DNA from: Mycosarcoma maydis
Lineage: Eukaryota > Basidiomycota > Ustilaginomycetes > Ustilaginales
DNA length: 64,000 nucleotides
Assembly: GCF_000328475.2 (NCBI RefSeq)
Contig: NC_026489.1
Coordinates: 434,001-498,000, forward strand
Reading direction: 5' to 3'
Each line of letters starts with the position of its first letter. Position 1 is the first letter of the stretch. Below are positions 1 through 9,308 of this stretch, piece after piece. Below the pieces are notes generated by a model. That model was not told the origin of the DNA, did not search any database, and saw nothing but the letters and a program-made list of their open reading frames with translations. The position numbers were made by a program, and so were the translations under genes.

Positions 1-2
1 GA

Positions 3-2567
3 TTCCTCGAGCCGCTGCCGCATCACCATCGCCAGCAGGGGCGACCCAGTGCCTCCGGGCTCGAGGCTCGCAGTCGCAATTCCCGAGGCTCGCCGCGTCT
101 CCATTCGCTGCCAGACAACACCCTCAATCCGCTTGGTCTTCTTGCCGAAGCCAGTCTCCACAATACGCATCGAGCACGCAAGCTCGCCCGCAGTGGCGCC
201 AGCAACAGCAGCCGCGACAAGGATGGCCATGTCCCCGACGAGCCTATCAAGTCGGAGGGCGGCAACGATGAATCGTCCGCCAACCAAGCTGACGCAGCCG
301 AGGGAACCAAAAGCAAAATTCCACTAGGCGTCGCCTCGCAGAACTACTTCCGCCCCGGTCCCATGACCATCCTTCCTCTGCGCCGCATCATCATCGAGCG
401 AGAGATGCCTCCCGAGCTACTCACCCTCGGCATCGTCACTTCCGAGGAAGTGCTCGATCTTTTCGGCATCTTTTTCCGCAGGTGTACACAGCACGTCTGC
501 CTGCTCGATGCCGAGTGGCATACTCCGACCTTTATCTGCAGTCGCTCGCCCTTCCTCTTCACGTGTGTCTGCACCGTTGCGGCTAAGTTTTACGAGCGCA
601 GGCCGGACCTCCACGCCAAGTGTCTCGCTCTCACCCGTAAAGTTGCGTTCGACGTCGTCAACCGTGGCTTCAAGAGCATCGAGATTGTCCAGGGATTCCT
701 GCTCATGGCCTTGTACGCACAACCCGCCGAACGCTTCGAGGAGGACAAGACGTGGATGTACAGCGGCATCGCTCTCCGCATGGCCACGGATCTCAACTTA
801 CATCGCAAGAGTGTCGCAACTTTCAATCACAGTCCCCACCCAGACGATCCCGCTGTGCTCGACCGCGAGCGCGAGATTCTCAACCGAGAGCGTACCTGGT
901 ACGTCTGCTTCGCCCTAGACCGCGGCCTGAGCATTCAGATGGGCAAGCCTTACACTATTCGCGAAGACTGGATAGTGCGCAACTGCCGCAACTGGGGCAG
1001 CCGCTTCAGTCGACCCTGGGATGTTGCGGTCAGCGCCATTGTTGATTTGTCTCGCATCAGTTCGAGGCAGCTCGATTTTCTCTATTCATCCACCACGTCG
1101 GTTTCGGGACTCAACACCGAGATCGATTACTCGCTCGTGCTTCCCGTGTTCAACGAGCAGTTGGAAGAGTGGCGCGAGGAATGGCGCTGGCGCGGTTTGT
1201 TTACTATGCCCGATGAGGCCAAGGAGTACATCGAAAAAAAGAAGCGTAAAAAGGCGCTCGCCGCCGAAAAGGCCACGGCCGCAGCCGCCAAGGACAGAGG
1301 AAAAGGCAAAAGCGCCGCTGCTGTAAAGAGGACTGCGGACACAGCGACGGGCACCAAGGAGGCAGTCGTCAACGGCGCTGCTGCTGATACGAGCGCAACG
1401 TACGATTACGAAGACGACGACGACGATGCCGAAAATTTGGATCTTAACACCCGCATTATGATCCATCATGTCAACTCTATTCCGGTTCGTTTCAGTTTCG
1501 CCGTACTCGTGCTCAATTCGTTCGGTCTACAGCAGGCGGTCGACCATCCAATTGGTGCGAGCTTGGATCGAGCCCAGTACTTTGCCAAGTGTTTGGAAGC
1601 TGCCAAGACGATTGTCAAGCAGCACGTGGGGCCCTGTTGCCTTAACATGCGGTATGCGCCCGACCCGCACATCTTGACTCTCGCCTATGCTTGTGTGTTC
1701 TTGCTCAAGCTCATTCGACCTGCTTTTGCTGGATATGTGGACGAAAATTCGATCGTGGAGCTGGTGCAGGGTGCGGTGGATATGCTTGAGGAAGCGGCAG
1801 TGAACGAAACGCACACTCCGTATCTGTACGCTTCGTTCTTGAAGGCCTTGCTGCAGGCAAGGAAAGAGCACACGACGGCTTCGAGGAGCGCTACAGGTTC
1901 TAGGGCGGCTTCGAGGGCGGTGTCGCCAGAATCGATGTCTCAAGAAGAGAACGGTGACGGAGCGGGCAAGAACACGGCTGCAGGTGGGGATGCCTCAACG
2001 GATGGTGTGGTCTGCGGTGAGAATCGCGAAGGCGGAGCATCGTCCAGCTTGGACCCAACGCACAACGCCGAAATGCACGACTCGACGGTCGCCGGCGCCG
2101 ATGGGGCGAACGTTAACTGGCCCTCACAAATCTTCGCCGCGTCTTCGGGCATGGACGAATTCTGGGGCTCGCTCCTGCCGCCAGGCTTTACCCAGACATC
2201 AATGCACGACCTGTTCGGCGCGGCCGCTGTTGACAGCAGTCTGCCCAACGGCCACTCGCACCTCGCTTCCGAAGGCACAGACCCCGTCGAACCGCCACAG
2301 CAACACGCTACCAAGTTTGGCATGGGCGGAGGAGCGGCGTTCGACTTTGGCGGCGGTGCCATCGGCAACGGCAATGGCGGCGTACCGCTCAACTCGGCGG
2401 CTGCTAACGCTGCGCTCGCCAACTCGATGAGCATCACGCCCTCGGCAAGCGGTCATTTCTCCGGCACTAACACACCGCACGGCTACAACAGCAGGAGCAG
2501 GAGGGCTAGCGCCAGTCACTTCGGGTTGGGCGCCCTCTCGGGTGTCAACTTTGACTTCTCGTCCTAA
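3..2567 (+). CDS. Fungal-specific transcription factor, 5' end missing
   Basis: The frame is open from the first bases of the window to the TAA at 2567, giving 854 visible residues. The Met codon at 363 is internal, because the residues before it (NPLGLLAEASL, then GVASQNYFRPGPMTILPL) look like the conserved lead-in of this regulator type. The middle part (roughly residues 110-650 as visible) has the helical pattern of the fungal_trans / middle homology region that follows a Zn2Cys6 cluster, including WMYSGIALRMATDLNLHR. The zinc cluster itself would lie upstream of the window. An acidic run (EDDDDD) and Lys-rich stretches interrupt the domain. The C-terminal 200 residues are Ser/Gly/Ala-rich and probably disordered. 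Family assignment is good; target genes cannot be told. It converges with the next gene, 164 bp between stop codons. Confidence 0.85.
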   Translation, partial: FLEPLPHHHRQQGRPSASGLEARSRNSRGSPRLHSLPDNTLNPLGLLAEASLHNTHRARKLARSGASNSSRDKDGHVPDEPIKSEGGNDESSANQADAAEGTKSKIPLGVASQNYFRPGPMTILPLRRIIIEREMPPELLTLGIVTSEEVLDLFGIFFRRCTQHVCLLDAEWHTPTFICSRSPFLFTCVCTVAAKFYERRPDLHAKCLALTRKVAFDVVNRGFKSIEIVQGFLLMALYAQPAERFEEDKTWMYSGIALRMATDLNLHRKSVATFNHSPHPDDPAVLDREREILNRERTWYVCFALDRGLSIQMGKPYTIREDWIVRNCRNWGSRFSRPWDVAVSAIVDLSRISSRQLDFLYSSTTSVSGLNTEIDYSLVLPVFNEQLEEWREEWRWRGLFTMPDEAKEYIEKKKRKKALAAEKATAAAAKDRGKGKSAAAVKRTADTATGTKEAVVNGAAADTSATYDYEDDDDDAENLDLNTRIMIHHVNSIPVRFSFAVLVLNSFGLQQAVDHPIGASLDRAQYFAKCLEAAKTIVKQHVGPCCLNMRYAPDPHILTLAYACVFLLKLIRPAFAGYVDENSIVELVQGAVDMLEEAAVNETHTPYLYASFLKALLQARKEHTTASRSATGSRAASRAVSPESMSQEENGDGAGKNTAAGGDASTDGVVCGENREGGASSSLDPTHNAEMHDSTVAGADGANVNWPSQIFAASSGMDEFWGSLLPPGFTQTSMHDLFGAAAVDSSLPNGHSHLASEGTDPVEPPQQHATKFGMGGGAAFDFGGGAIGNGNGGVPLNSAAANAALANSMSITPSASGHFSGTNTPHGYNSRSRRASASHFGLGALSGVNFDFSS

Positions 2568-2731
2568 AGTGACACGGGAGTGGTGCATGCTCAGGACAAG
2601 ATGTAGGGCGAGTGCGCAATCAAATGTGGTTTAACCCAGACCAAGTTGTGATATCGTGAATGGACGTGTGGATGAAAGTTTCAGGTTCTGAATGCGGTGG
2701 AGTGGGGCGAAGGAGTCGAGAGTGTGCGAGA

Positions 2732-5700
2732 CTAGTGTTGGAACTCAAATGGGTAGATATCGGGATCGGCGACTTTATCGCGGTGCTGGTCTGGTGCGTT
2801 GTTTTCGGCGCAACGCCTGGCGGTGATGGCCAACGCCTTGTACTGGATGCCCATACCGGATTCGTCGATCAGTCTGTTAGCGGCGTCTTTGATCCTGTTT
2901 TCATCGTGCGCGTCTCTGCCTTTGACGAGCGCCTCGGTACGCATCTGGAGACCCATGCCGACGAGGAAGTCGGCCTGGTCGATGGGGCCAAGATACCTAG
3001 CGTCTGTTGTGTGGATCGCCGACTTGAGATGCAGGAAATCCACGTTGACTGTCAGGTCGACTGTACCGGGGGAGTCGAAGACGCGGACGAGCGCGTGATT
3101 CTTGAATGCACGCAACGATGATCCGTAAGCTTTGTCGTCTCCGTAGTCTATGATTAGCCCTATGCCTCCTTCGGTGGCGTGCGAGAGTCGCTGAGTTTCT
3201 AAGCGACGTTCTGCTTGCAACCGCTCGGCTTCGAGTGCTGCTTCTGCCTTAGCCTCCGCCGAGCCTTCGGGTGCTGAACGAGGAGCTTCTTGTTTTGGCG
3301 AAGACGGAGCAGACGCCGATCGGCCAGCAACAATCTCCCCCACCCTTCGCGCCACCGCCCAGGCTTCCGGACTCACCTCCACCCGCTGTCCCGGCTCAAG
3401 ATGTTGGAAACGTGGATTGTTTTGCACCAGCATCTGCGCCCATGGCGTCGGTGTGGGGCTGAGCACAAATCCAAGCTCCTCGTTCTGGGCTTGCTTCTGC
3501 AAGTCTTGGCCCGGCTTGAGCACTGTAATGCTAGACGTGGGTTTGATGCCCACCAACACTTCTCTGAACTTTCCATCCACTCCTTTTTCAAAGATATGCG
3601 TTGGCAAAGCATCAAAGAACTCGTGCGCCGTGAGGATCGTTAACTCTTCCGGAATCACCGGCACCATGTCTATACCCGGAAACCATTCGACTACCACACC
3701 GTCTGCTCCAGCATCTTCCTCTGCGCTCACCACTCTCTTTCCGACTACACCAAGAGCCTCTTTGATCGCGTTTAGCTGAAGCTCCATCAAGCCCTCGCTA
3801 GTCTCGACAAGATGTATGCGCTTCAACGTCGCCATGAAAGGCTTGAATGTTGCAAACGTCCTCAGCATATCCGCTAGCAACGTTCCTTTACCCGGACCGA
3901 GCTCTACAATCCTAGTTGCTGATGGTGCGCCAACCGACTGCCATCGTGCCAGGTAGAAGATGGCGACAAGCTCGCCAAACACTTGCGAGATCTCGGGAGA
4001 AGTGATAAAGTCGCCTCTGCTGCCAAGCACCTCGCGTGATGTAGACGGAGAATTCGCAGACGAATAGTAGCCCTGCATCGGATCGAGGAGGCAAGTTCGC
4101 ATGTATGTCGAGACGGGCATGGGTCCAGAGGCACGGATGCTGTCCAGCAGGATCTCGTTGAGGCTCTTTGTTTTCTTGTCTGCAGAGCTGACAGGCGTGG
4201 AACGAGAAGAAGACGATGACGACGAAGAAGAGTTGGACTTCTGACGAGTGGTCGAAAAGGCCCGTGTGTGAATGCTGCCAGCAACAGCGAACTGATTAGG
4301 TGTTCCCGTGATGGGACCCATCAAACCTTGAGGATTGACGCTGGGGCGTGTGTCGCCCTTCCTCGCCTGAGCAGTGATGCTAGTTGCTTTCTGCGACGGG
4401 GGAACAGGAGGGATGGCAAAAGAAGCGAGACCAGTCACGATCCGCTCCCCACCGTGCAGTTCTGCGTCAACAATCTGCTCTACTGCCTCCGTCGCATAGG
4501 CCACGCAGTCATTCAAACTAACGCCAGTGTAGCTAGCGCCGACAAGAGTCAGTTTGCTGCCTAACAGCTCGTCCTTCTCCAGCGCCTTGTGCAACTGCGA
4601 CATTCGAACCGGGTGGCCGACTAGGTACCATGGAATGCAGTCTTTCTGCATTGTCGCCCTGACACTGACTTTCGATGCGTCTTCGAGCAGGGAACGATCG
4701 ATTCCAAGATGCTGGGAAACAGCGTTGATAGCGCGCGCTCTCATGTCCGCCTCGCTTGGGAGCGTTTCCAGATCCGCCCAATGCGAGCCACCCATCATGA
4801 CGGTCAACTTGACCGGTCGTGAAGCAGCACACACGGAATCCTGCTCCGGAATAGCATCGCTGTCAAAAACAACGCCTAGAATGCCATCTTGGTTTCCTGG
4901 TGACGTGCGTGGGATAAGATATCCGAACCCTTCCACGGGAACCAAAGGCTTGCTGGATGATGCGACAGCACTGGGGGAGATCACGAGGTTAACAACGCCC
5001 ACATTTGCAGATGGGTTGTGGCTGAGATGCGGCAGCTCTGCGTCAGATGGAAGAATCTGTGCGAGCCGTGTTGAGGGAATGCTCGAAATGATACGATCCA
5101 CTACCATTGTCTCACCGCTTTCTGTATGAAGAGTGGTCTTGCCCGCTTCGTTACGGTGTATGGACTGAACAGCGTCACCTTTCTTAATCTGCACATTGTC
5201 GTATTCTGCTAAACGCGACTCGAGCGCCTGAACGATCTCTTGCACGCCTTCTTGGAAGCTGTAGACGCTGATCGACTTGAAACTTTCGACCACATCCTTA
5301 CCCAGCTCCTTTTCAATATTCTCGAGACGCAGGTCTTTCGCCGCCTTGACGGCCGCCTCCGGTTCCGGCAAGGCTCGATGACGCTTGTTTCTCTTGGTAG
5401 ACAGCATGCTGCGCAGCACACTGCCGTGCACTCGTTCAGCTTCCCATAGGAATGGAAGGACAGCGCGGATGCTGAGCTTCCTCGTATCACCGGCATAAAT
5501 TCCATGAATCACGGCTGAAACGAGGTTCTCGGCGAGACCATTACCAAAACGACGCGAGACAAACGAATCGACGCTTTCGTCTTGGATCCACTCTCGTTGT
5601 TGCAGACGCTGCTTTTCAGACTTGGATTCGGAGCGTGGACGCAGGAAGCGGGAAGGAACACGGGGCTCGCGCAGCACGCCAGGAATGATGGCACGCAGGA

Positions 5701-6211
5701 AGGGTAGCTTGAAGAGCGCGGACAAGAGGGAAGGGATGCTGCTAGGAAGCTTTGCGAGTCGATCCGGGTAGTAAAGGTATCGATTCTGTGCTGACGGCGC
5801 CGTCTTTGGAACCTTGAGCATCCTCTCGAGCAGTCCTAGTGATCGAACAAGTTCAAGCATCATCAAACCAGAGTAGCCGGCGGGTCGAATGCTGCGTGGA
5901 CCTTGTTCGATCAGCGCCGTGACGTTCTGAGCGGCTCCGTCTGCAGTTGGAAGAACGATGCGTTCGGATCGAATCCATCCACCGAGCCGATTCTGATGTT
6001 CGAGAAGGACAATGTTGTATCGATCCTTTGGTAGATGCTGAGCAAGACGATATGCAGAGGTGAGACCAGAGATACCACCGCCAAGCACAGCTATGTATTT
6101 CTTGTCTGTGACTGTTGCGAGCGCTCTTGTCGAGGACGAGAGAGCCTTGTTTGGGGTCACTGCCGGCCGCGGCAAGCACTGCAGCCGTGACGCTGTTCTT
6201 GTAAGCAGCAT
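2732..6211 (-). CDS. HEM14: Protoporphyrinogen oxidase fused to NDUFAF7/MidA-type methyltransferase
   Basis: One uninterrupted 1159-residue frame starts at an ATG at 6211. Residues 1-38 form an Arg/Ser-rich mitochondrial presequence. Residues 39-590 are protoporphyrinogen oxidase (protoporphyrinogen IX to protoporphyrin IX, penultimate step of haem synthesis). The FAD-binding VLGGGISGLTSAY is at about 42-54 and LVGASYTGVSLNDC closes the domain near 556-569. Residues 680-1159 are a complete SAM-dependent methyltransferase of the NDUFAF7 family, which dimethylates an arginine of a complex I subunit during assembly. It shows GSRGDFITSPEISQVFGE, the SAM loop VELGPGKGTLL near 769 and AHEFFDALP. 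The linker 590-680 holds a Met at residue 631 followed by IHTRAFSTTRQKS, which looks like a second mitochondrial presequence, and then a Ser run. The second half could therefore be released by processing, or made from its own mRNA starting near 4321. Each half is complete by family length. Confidence 0.92.
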   Translation of the reverse strand: MLLTRTASRLQCLPRPAVTPNKALSSSTRALATVTDKKYIAVLGGGISGLTSAYRLAQHLPKDRYNIVLLEHQNRLGGWIRSERIVLPTADGAAQNVTALIEQGPRSIRPAGYSGLMMLELVRSLGLLERMLKVPKTAPSAQNRYLYYPDRLAKLPSSIPSLLSALFKLPFLRAIIPGVLREPRVPSRFLRPRSESKSEKQRLQQREWIQDESVDSFVSRRFGNGLAENLVSAVIHGIYAGDTRKLSIRAVLPFLWEAERVHGSVLRSMLSTKRNKRHRALPEPEAAVKAAKDLRLENIEKELGKDVVESFKSISVYSFQEGVQEIVQALESRLAEYDNVQIKKGDAVQSIHRNEAGKTTLHTESGETMVVDRIISSIPSTRLAQILPSDAELPHLSHNPSANVGVVNLVISPSAVASSSKPLVPVEGFGYLIPRTSPGNQDGILGVVFDSDAIPEQDSVCAASRPVKLTVMMGGSHWADLETLPSEADMRARAINAVSQHLGIDRSLLEDASKVSVRATMQKDCIPWYLVGHPVRMSQLHKALEKDELLGSKLTLVGASYTGVSLNDCVAYATEAVEQIVDAELHGGERIVTGLASFAIPPVPPSQKATSITAQARKGDTRPSVNPQGLMGPITGTPNQFAVAGSIHTRAFSTTRQKSNSSSSSSSSSRSTPVSSADKKTKSLNEILLDSIRASGPMPVSTYMRTCLLDPMQGYYSSANSPSTSREVLGSRGDFITSPEISQVFGELVAIFYLARWQSVGAPSATRIVELGPGKGTLLADMLRTFATFKPFMATLKRIHLVETSEGLMELQLNAIKEALGVVGKRVVSAEEDAGADGVVVEWFPGIDMVPVIPEELTILTAHEFFDALPTHIFEKGVDGKFREVLVGIKPTSSITVLKPGQDLQKQAQNEELGFVLSPTPTPWAQMLVQNNPRFQHLEPGQRVEVSPEAWAVARRVGEIVAGRSASAPSSPKQEAPRSAPEGSAEAKAEAALEAERLQAERRLETQRLSHATEGGIGLIIDYGDDKAYGSSLRAFKNHALVRVFDSPGTVDLTVNVDFLHLKSAIHTTDARYLGPIDQADFLVGMGLQMRTEALVKGRDAHDENRIKDAANRLIDESGMGIQYKALAITARRCAENNAPDQHRDKVADPDIYPFEFQH

Positions 6212-6790
6212 CCTCGTCTATCGTTATGGAAGGAGGTGGCTCCAGGAAGGCTAGCGAAGCAATGTATTTAGTCTAGCCTTTACATTCCGAGTTTGGCCAA
6301 TCGTGAATCACGAATGGCTTCGCCCCCGGAGACTTTTTGGCGTGTGGAGAAGACATCTTCGAGATCGAGCGGTCAGACTTATGTCAGCAGGGAGAAAGAA
6401 AGACAGAATCTGACATTTTGAATTCCTGGAAAGAACGTGGGACCCGTAGGAACAAGTCACCAGTCGTGAGTAGCGTCCGCGAGATTCCGATTTGGAATTC
6501 ACGTTTGTCGCGCGCCAAGCGCTAAACTCAAGATCCTAGTGCTTTGAAGTCACTTCAGGTCAAATTTGGAGTGGTTTACAGCGATTTGTAATCACGCGGC
6601 CAAGGGACGAGCAAGACTTGCCGGTATTTCGTGCGAGCGGAACAAATCAGTCGGGAGTGATTTCTGGAAGAGCGACAGACAAGTTGGCCACTCCGCCATC
6701 GCAATTGTAACAAGCTGTGTTTGCTCGTCGTCGCGGTCAACATTTCACACCATCACCTTCTGATCTCCTTACCTATACACAACTGCAAAG
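6212..6790. other. Divergent intergenic region, HEM14 fusion / QCR7
   Basis: This region separates two head-to-head mitochondrial genes and must hold both promoters. One ATCACGAAT motif lies near 6306. I see no credible ORF or RNA gene here. Confidence 0.6.
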
Positions 6791-7679
6791 ATGGTTCTCG
6801 TACGTACTAGCGCTCGCAATAGCATCTGCCGCGTTTGACATCGCATTCCATGGCTTTTTGTTGCTGCGTCATCTGGGCCAAATATTGGGCGTTGTCGTCT
6901 TGACGGCTTACTGACCCTCCGCTCTTTTGCTTCATTCCTACATTCGAATCTGCTGTAAACACGCTCAACCACTGCATTGACCCGACTTATCACACTGCAT
7001 CACATTTGAACCAACCAACGCTTGTTACTGCTGGCATTTGTGAACACAACCATCTGCGGCGTCGCTGCTGCTTTGCTCTGCCGACGCAAAACAGGCACTT
7101 TCTGGTATCAGCCTTGCCAAGTACGTCCAGTCGTCGCCGGCTCTCATGCGCATCCTTAAGCCGGTCGCCAACGCCTACGCCAACGCAACCGGACACCGAC
7201 AGATGGGTCTCCGTTATGACGACCTGCTCATCGAGGAGTCGGACCGCGTCCAGAAGGCGCTCTCGCGTCTTCCCGAGAAGGAGGCCTACGACCGTGCTTT
7301 CCGTCTGCGACAGGCTTCTCATCTCTCGGTGATTCACCGTGAGCTGCCCAAGGAGCAATGGCTTCCTGCTAGCGAGGTAAGTCTGCATATTGGAAGAGAA
7401 AACCGGGTGAAGCGGGTGTTGAAGAACGAGGCGACAAATGTTGTCGTGCAATAATGTGTACACAGCTGCAGTTCAGGCTGCTTGTCAACAGAACTGACCC
7501 GAGTGCATGGATAACCCGGGACACGATGTCTCTTTTGATTGCTTGCTAATTCGATGGACCTCTTTCTCTCTTTACTGGAACAGGACAAGCGATACCTCAC
7601 CCCTTACGTTCAGGAAGTCGCCAACGAGGAGTCGGAACGTGCCGCATGGGACACCGTCTCGGTCAAGAAGGGTCACTAA
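6791..7679 (+). CDS. QCR7: Cytochrome bc1 complex subunit 7 (14 kDa, UQCRB/Qcr7), three exons
   Basis: Spliced model: exon 1 6791-6799, intron 6800-7094 (GTACGT...ACAG), exon 2 7095-7376, intron 7377-7583 (GTAAGT...ACAG), exon 3 7584-7679. It encodes 128 residues, the usual size of this subunit. The protein starts MVLALSGISLAKYVQSS. Exon 2 carries MRILKPVANAYAN and HRQMGLRYDDLLIEE, hallmarks of the Qcr7 family. Exon 3 gives DKRYLTPYVQEVANEESER, the conserved C-terminal helix. The product sits on the matrix side of complex III, where it contacts cytochrome b. The first coding exon is only 9 nt, just after a favourable AAAG-ATG context. An annotation that starts at the ATG at 7146 would lose 20 residues. 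Splice sites are inferred from consensus and reading frame, not from transcripts. Confidence 0.93.
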
Positions 7680-8069
7680 ACTTCCCATTGCACTCCTCTA
7701 TTCCAACTGGCTCTCGGTATGAACGCATCTATCAATACATGGAAATGCGACGAGAACTTGCTCTCATTTCGTGTGGAAGCATAGTCTCGCGAATCGTTTT
7801 GTGCATTGTATCTATCAGTGTTGTTGTACAAGAAGACGGGAAGCAGTCTGCTTGCTATCTCGCGTTGCATGCGAGCTTGTAGATCTGCGAATCATTACCG
7901 TGAATAGCGCAGCGTAGGTCGGTCGCCTTTTCCAGCCAGGGCTGCTCATTTGTGCCACAATGCTTGCCGTTGTCACACGTCTTCTGCCAACCCACACTCG
8001 ACATGGTTCAGGGAGTAAGTTCGCATTTGAGATGTCCAGACCTTAGCTTTGCAACGCCTGCGCCACCAA
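7680..8069. other. Convergent intergenic region, QCR7 / YIF1
   Basis: This 390-bp stretch lies between two gene 3' ends. It should hold both 3' untranslated regions and poly(A) sites. I see no convincing coding sequence or notable repeat. Confidence 0.6.
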
Positions 8070-9308
8070 CTACACCACCTTCTTGGACACAGGAGCGTCC
8101 TTGAAGATACCAATGATGAGTGCCCAACCGAAAACGATCTGCACGACGGCGATACAAAACAAGAACTGGATCCTTCTTGACCTCTGTGCGTGCGTAATTG
8201 TCTGGCTGCTGGGCGAGCTCGGATCGGGGAGCACAACATACCTGAGACTCCTGAGCAAGAAGAACGCGTTGGCTGCAAAGCAGTACAAAAACACGCTCCA
8301 GTACACCAGCCCCCTCACCTTTAACAAGCCAACCAACAAGGTGATGAGCGTACCGACGAATTTGTAGCCAGAGTACGCAAGCAGATCCATCATGGTGTGA
8401 TCGCCTTGGATGTTGAGGATGTAGGTTCCAAATTTGATCGCTGCCAGTTCGACGAGGATGATGGCGAGCGCGCGCGATGCACGTAGGCCAAGCACTTCGG
8501 GGTGGAAGCGCGATTCGAGACCCAGGATGACTGATGTGACGATGATGTACGTGACAAAGGCCATGGTGGGGATGTAAAGATCGGGCGAATTGACATCGTC
8601 TCGTGGTGGTAGGAATCCTTCTGCGCCAGAAGAAGCGGTCTTAATACCGGATGGCGTTTCCGCATAAGCTGACCCTACTCCACCAACAGCGGCTGAATGG
8701 CGATGTGCACGAGACCAAGGTTTGTGTCGCCATGGGAACAGTACAATACGCAATTTGTGCAGAACGTACGAGTTGGAGACGTTGAAGTAGTGCTTGAGAA
8801 CAGGCATGGGGAGAAGAGCGTTAAAGTTTTTCTGAACATATTCGCCTCCCACGGCAGCCATGTGTTGTCCGAACTGAACACCCATCTGTGCGGTAGCATC
8901 GTTCATGATCGGAACTCCGCCTGCGCCGGAAAATCCACCAAACCCTCCCCAACCCTGCTGCTGCCCAGCTACATTGCCGCCTGCAGCGCTGGTAAAGTAA
9001 TTCTGAGTAGGTGCAGCACCAGGCTGGCCGTACGACGACGAAGAAGCAGCAGCATACGGTTGCGTAGGAGGCGACTGAATGGGCGGAGATGCGAATCGCT
9101 GGTACCCGCCACCTGCGGACGCCTGCAAATTGGCCGCAGGTCCTCCTCGACGATTTGCGGCCGAGACGTGTGGATCTGTCACCGAGGCTTGTGGTACTGG
9201 ATTAGGCGAGATGGGCGGATCGGGGACTTTGAACGGCGGGTGGGTGGGGATAGGGTGCTGAAGCGGCGGAGGTGACCGTGATGGATAGTCTCCCTGTGGT
9301 TGGTACAT
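8070..9308 (-). CDS. YIF1: Yif1 family Golgi membrane protein (Rab/Yip1 partner)
   Basis: This 412-residue protein starts at the ATG at 9308. Residues 1-135 are Pro/Gln/Gly/Ser-rich, consistent with a cytosolic disordered tail. The Yif1 domain follows: a membrane-proximal segment (VQKNFNALLPMPVLKHYFNV, then KLRIVLFPW), then about five hydrophobic helices from residue ~245 to ~400, including FGTYILNIQG and LLAYSGYKFVGTLI, typical of the family. In yeast Yif1 forms a complex with Yip1 and Yos1, binds Ypt-type Rab GTPases, and acts in ER-to-Golgi transport. A hydrophilic insert of about 40 residues (around 200-240) separates the amphipathic part from the membrane domain. The protein ends SKKVV. 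No intron is needed. Confidence 0.92.
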   Translation of the reverse strand: MYQPQGDYPSRSPPPLQHPIPTHPPFKVPDPPISPNPVPQASVTDPHVSAANRRGGPAANLQASAGGGYQRFASPPIQSPPTQPYAAASSSSYGQPGAAPTQNYFTSAAGGNVAGQQQGWGGFGGFSGAGGVPIMNDATAQMGVQFGQHMAAVGGEYVQKNFNALLPMPVLKHYFNVSNSYVLHKLRIVLFPWRHKPWSRAHRHSAAVGGVGSAYAETPSGIKTASSGAEGFLPPRDDVNSPDLYIPTMAFVTYIIVTSVILGLESRFHPEVLGLRASRALAIILVELAAIKFGTYILNIQGDHTMMDLLAYSGYKFVGTLITLLVGLLKVRGLVYWSVFLYCFAANAFFLLRSLRYVVLPDPSSPSSQTITHAQRSRRIQFLFCIAVVQIVFGWALIIGIFKDAPVSKKVV

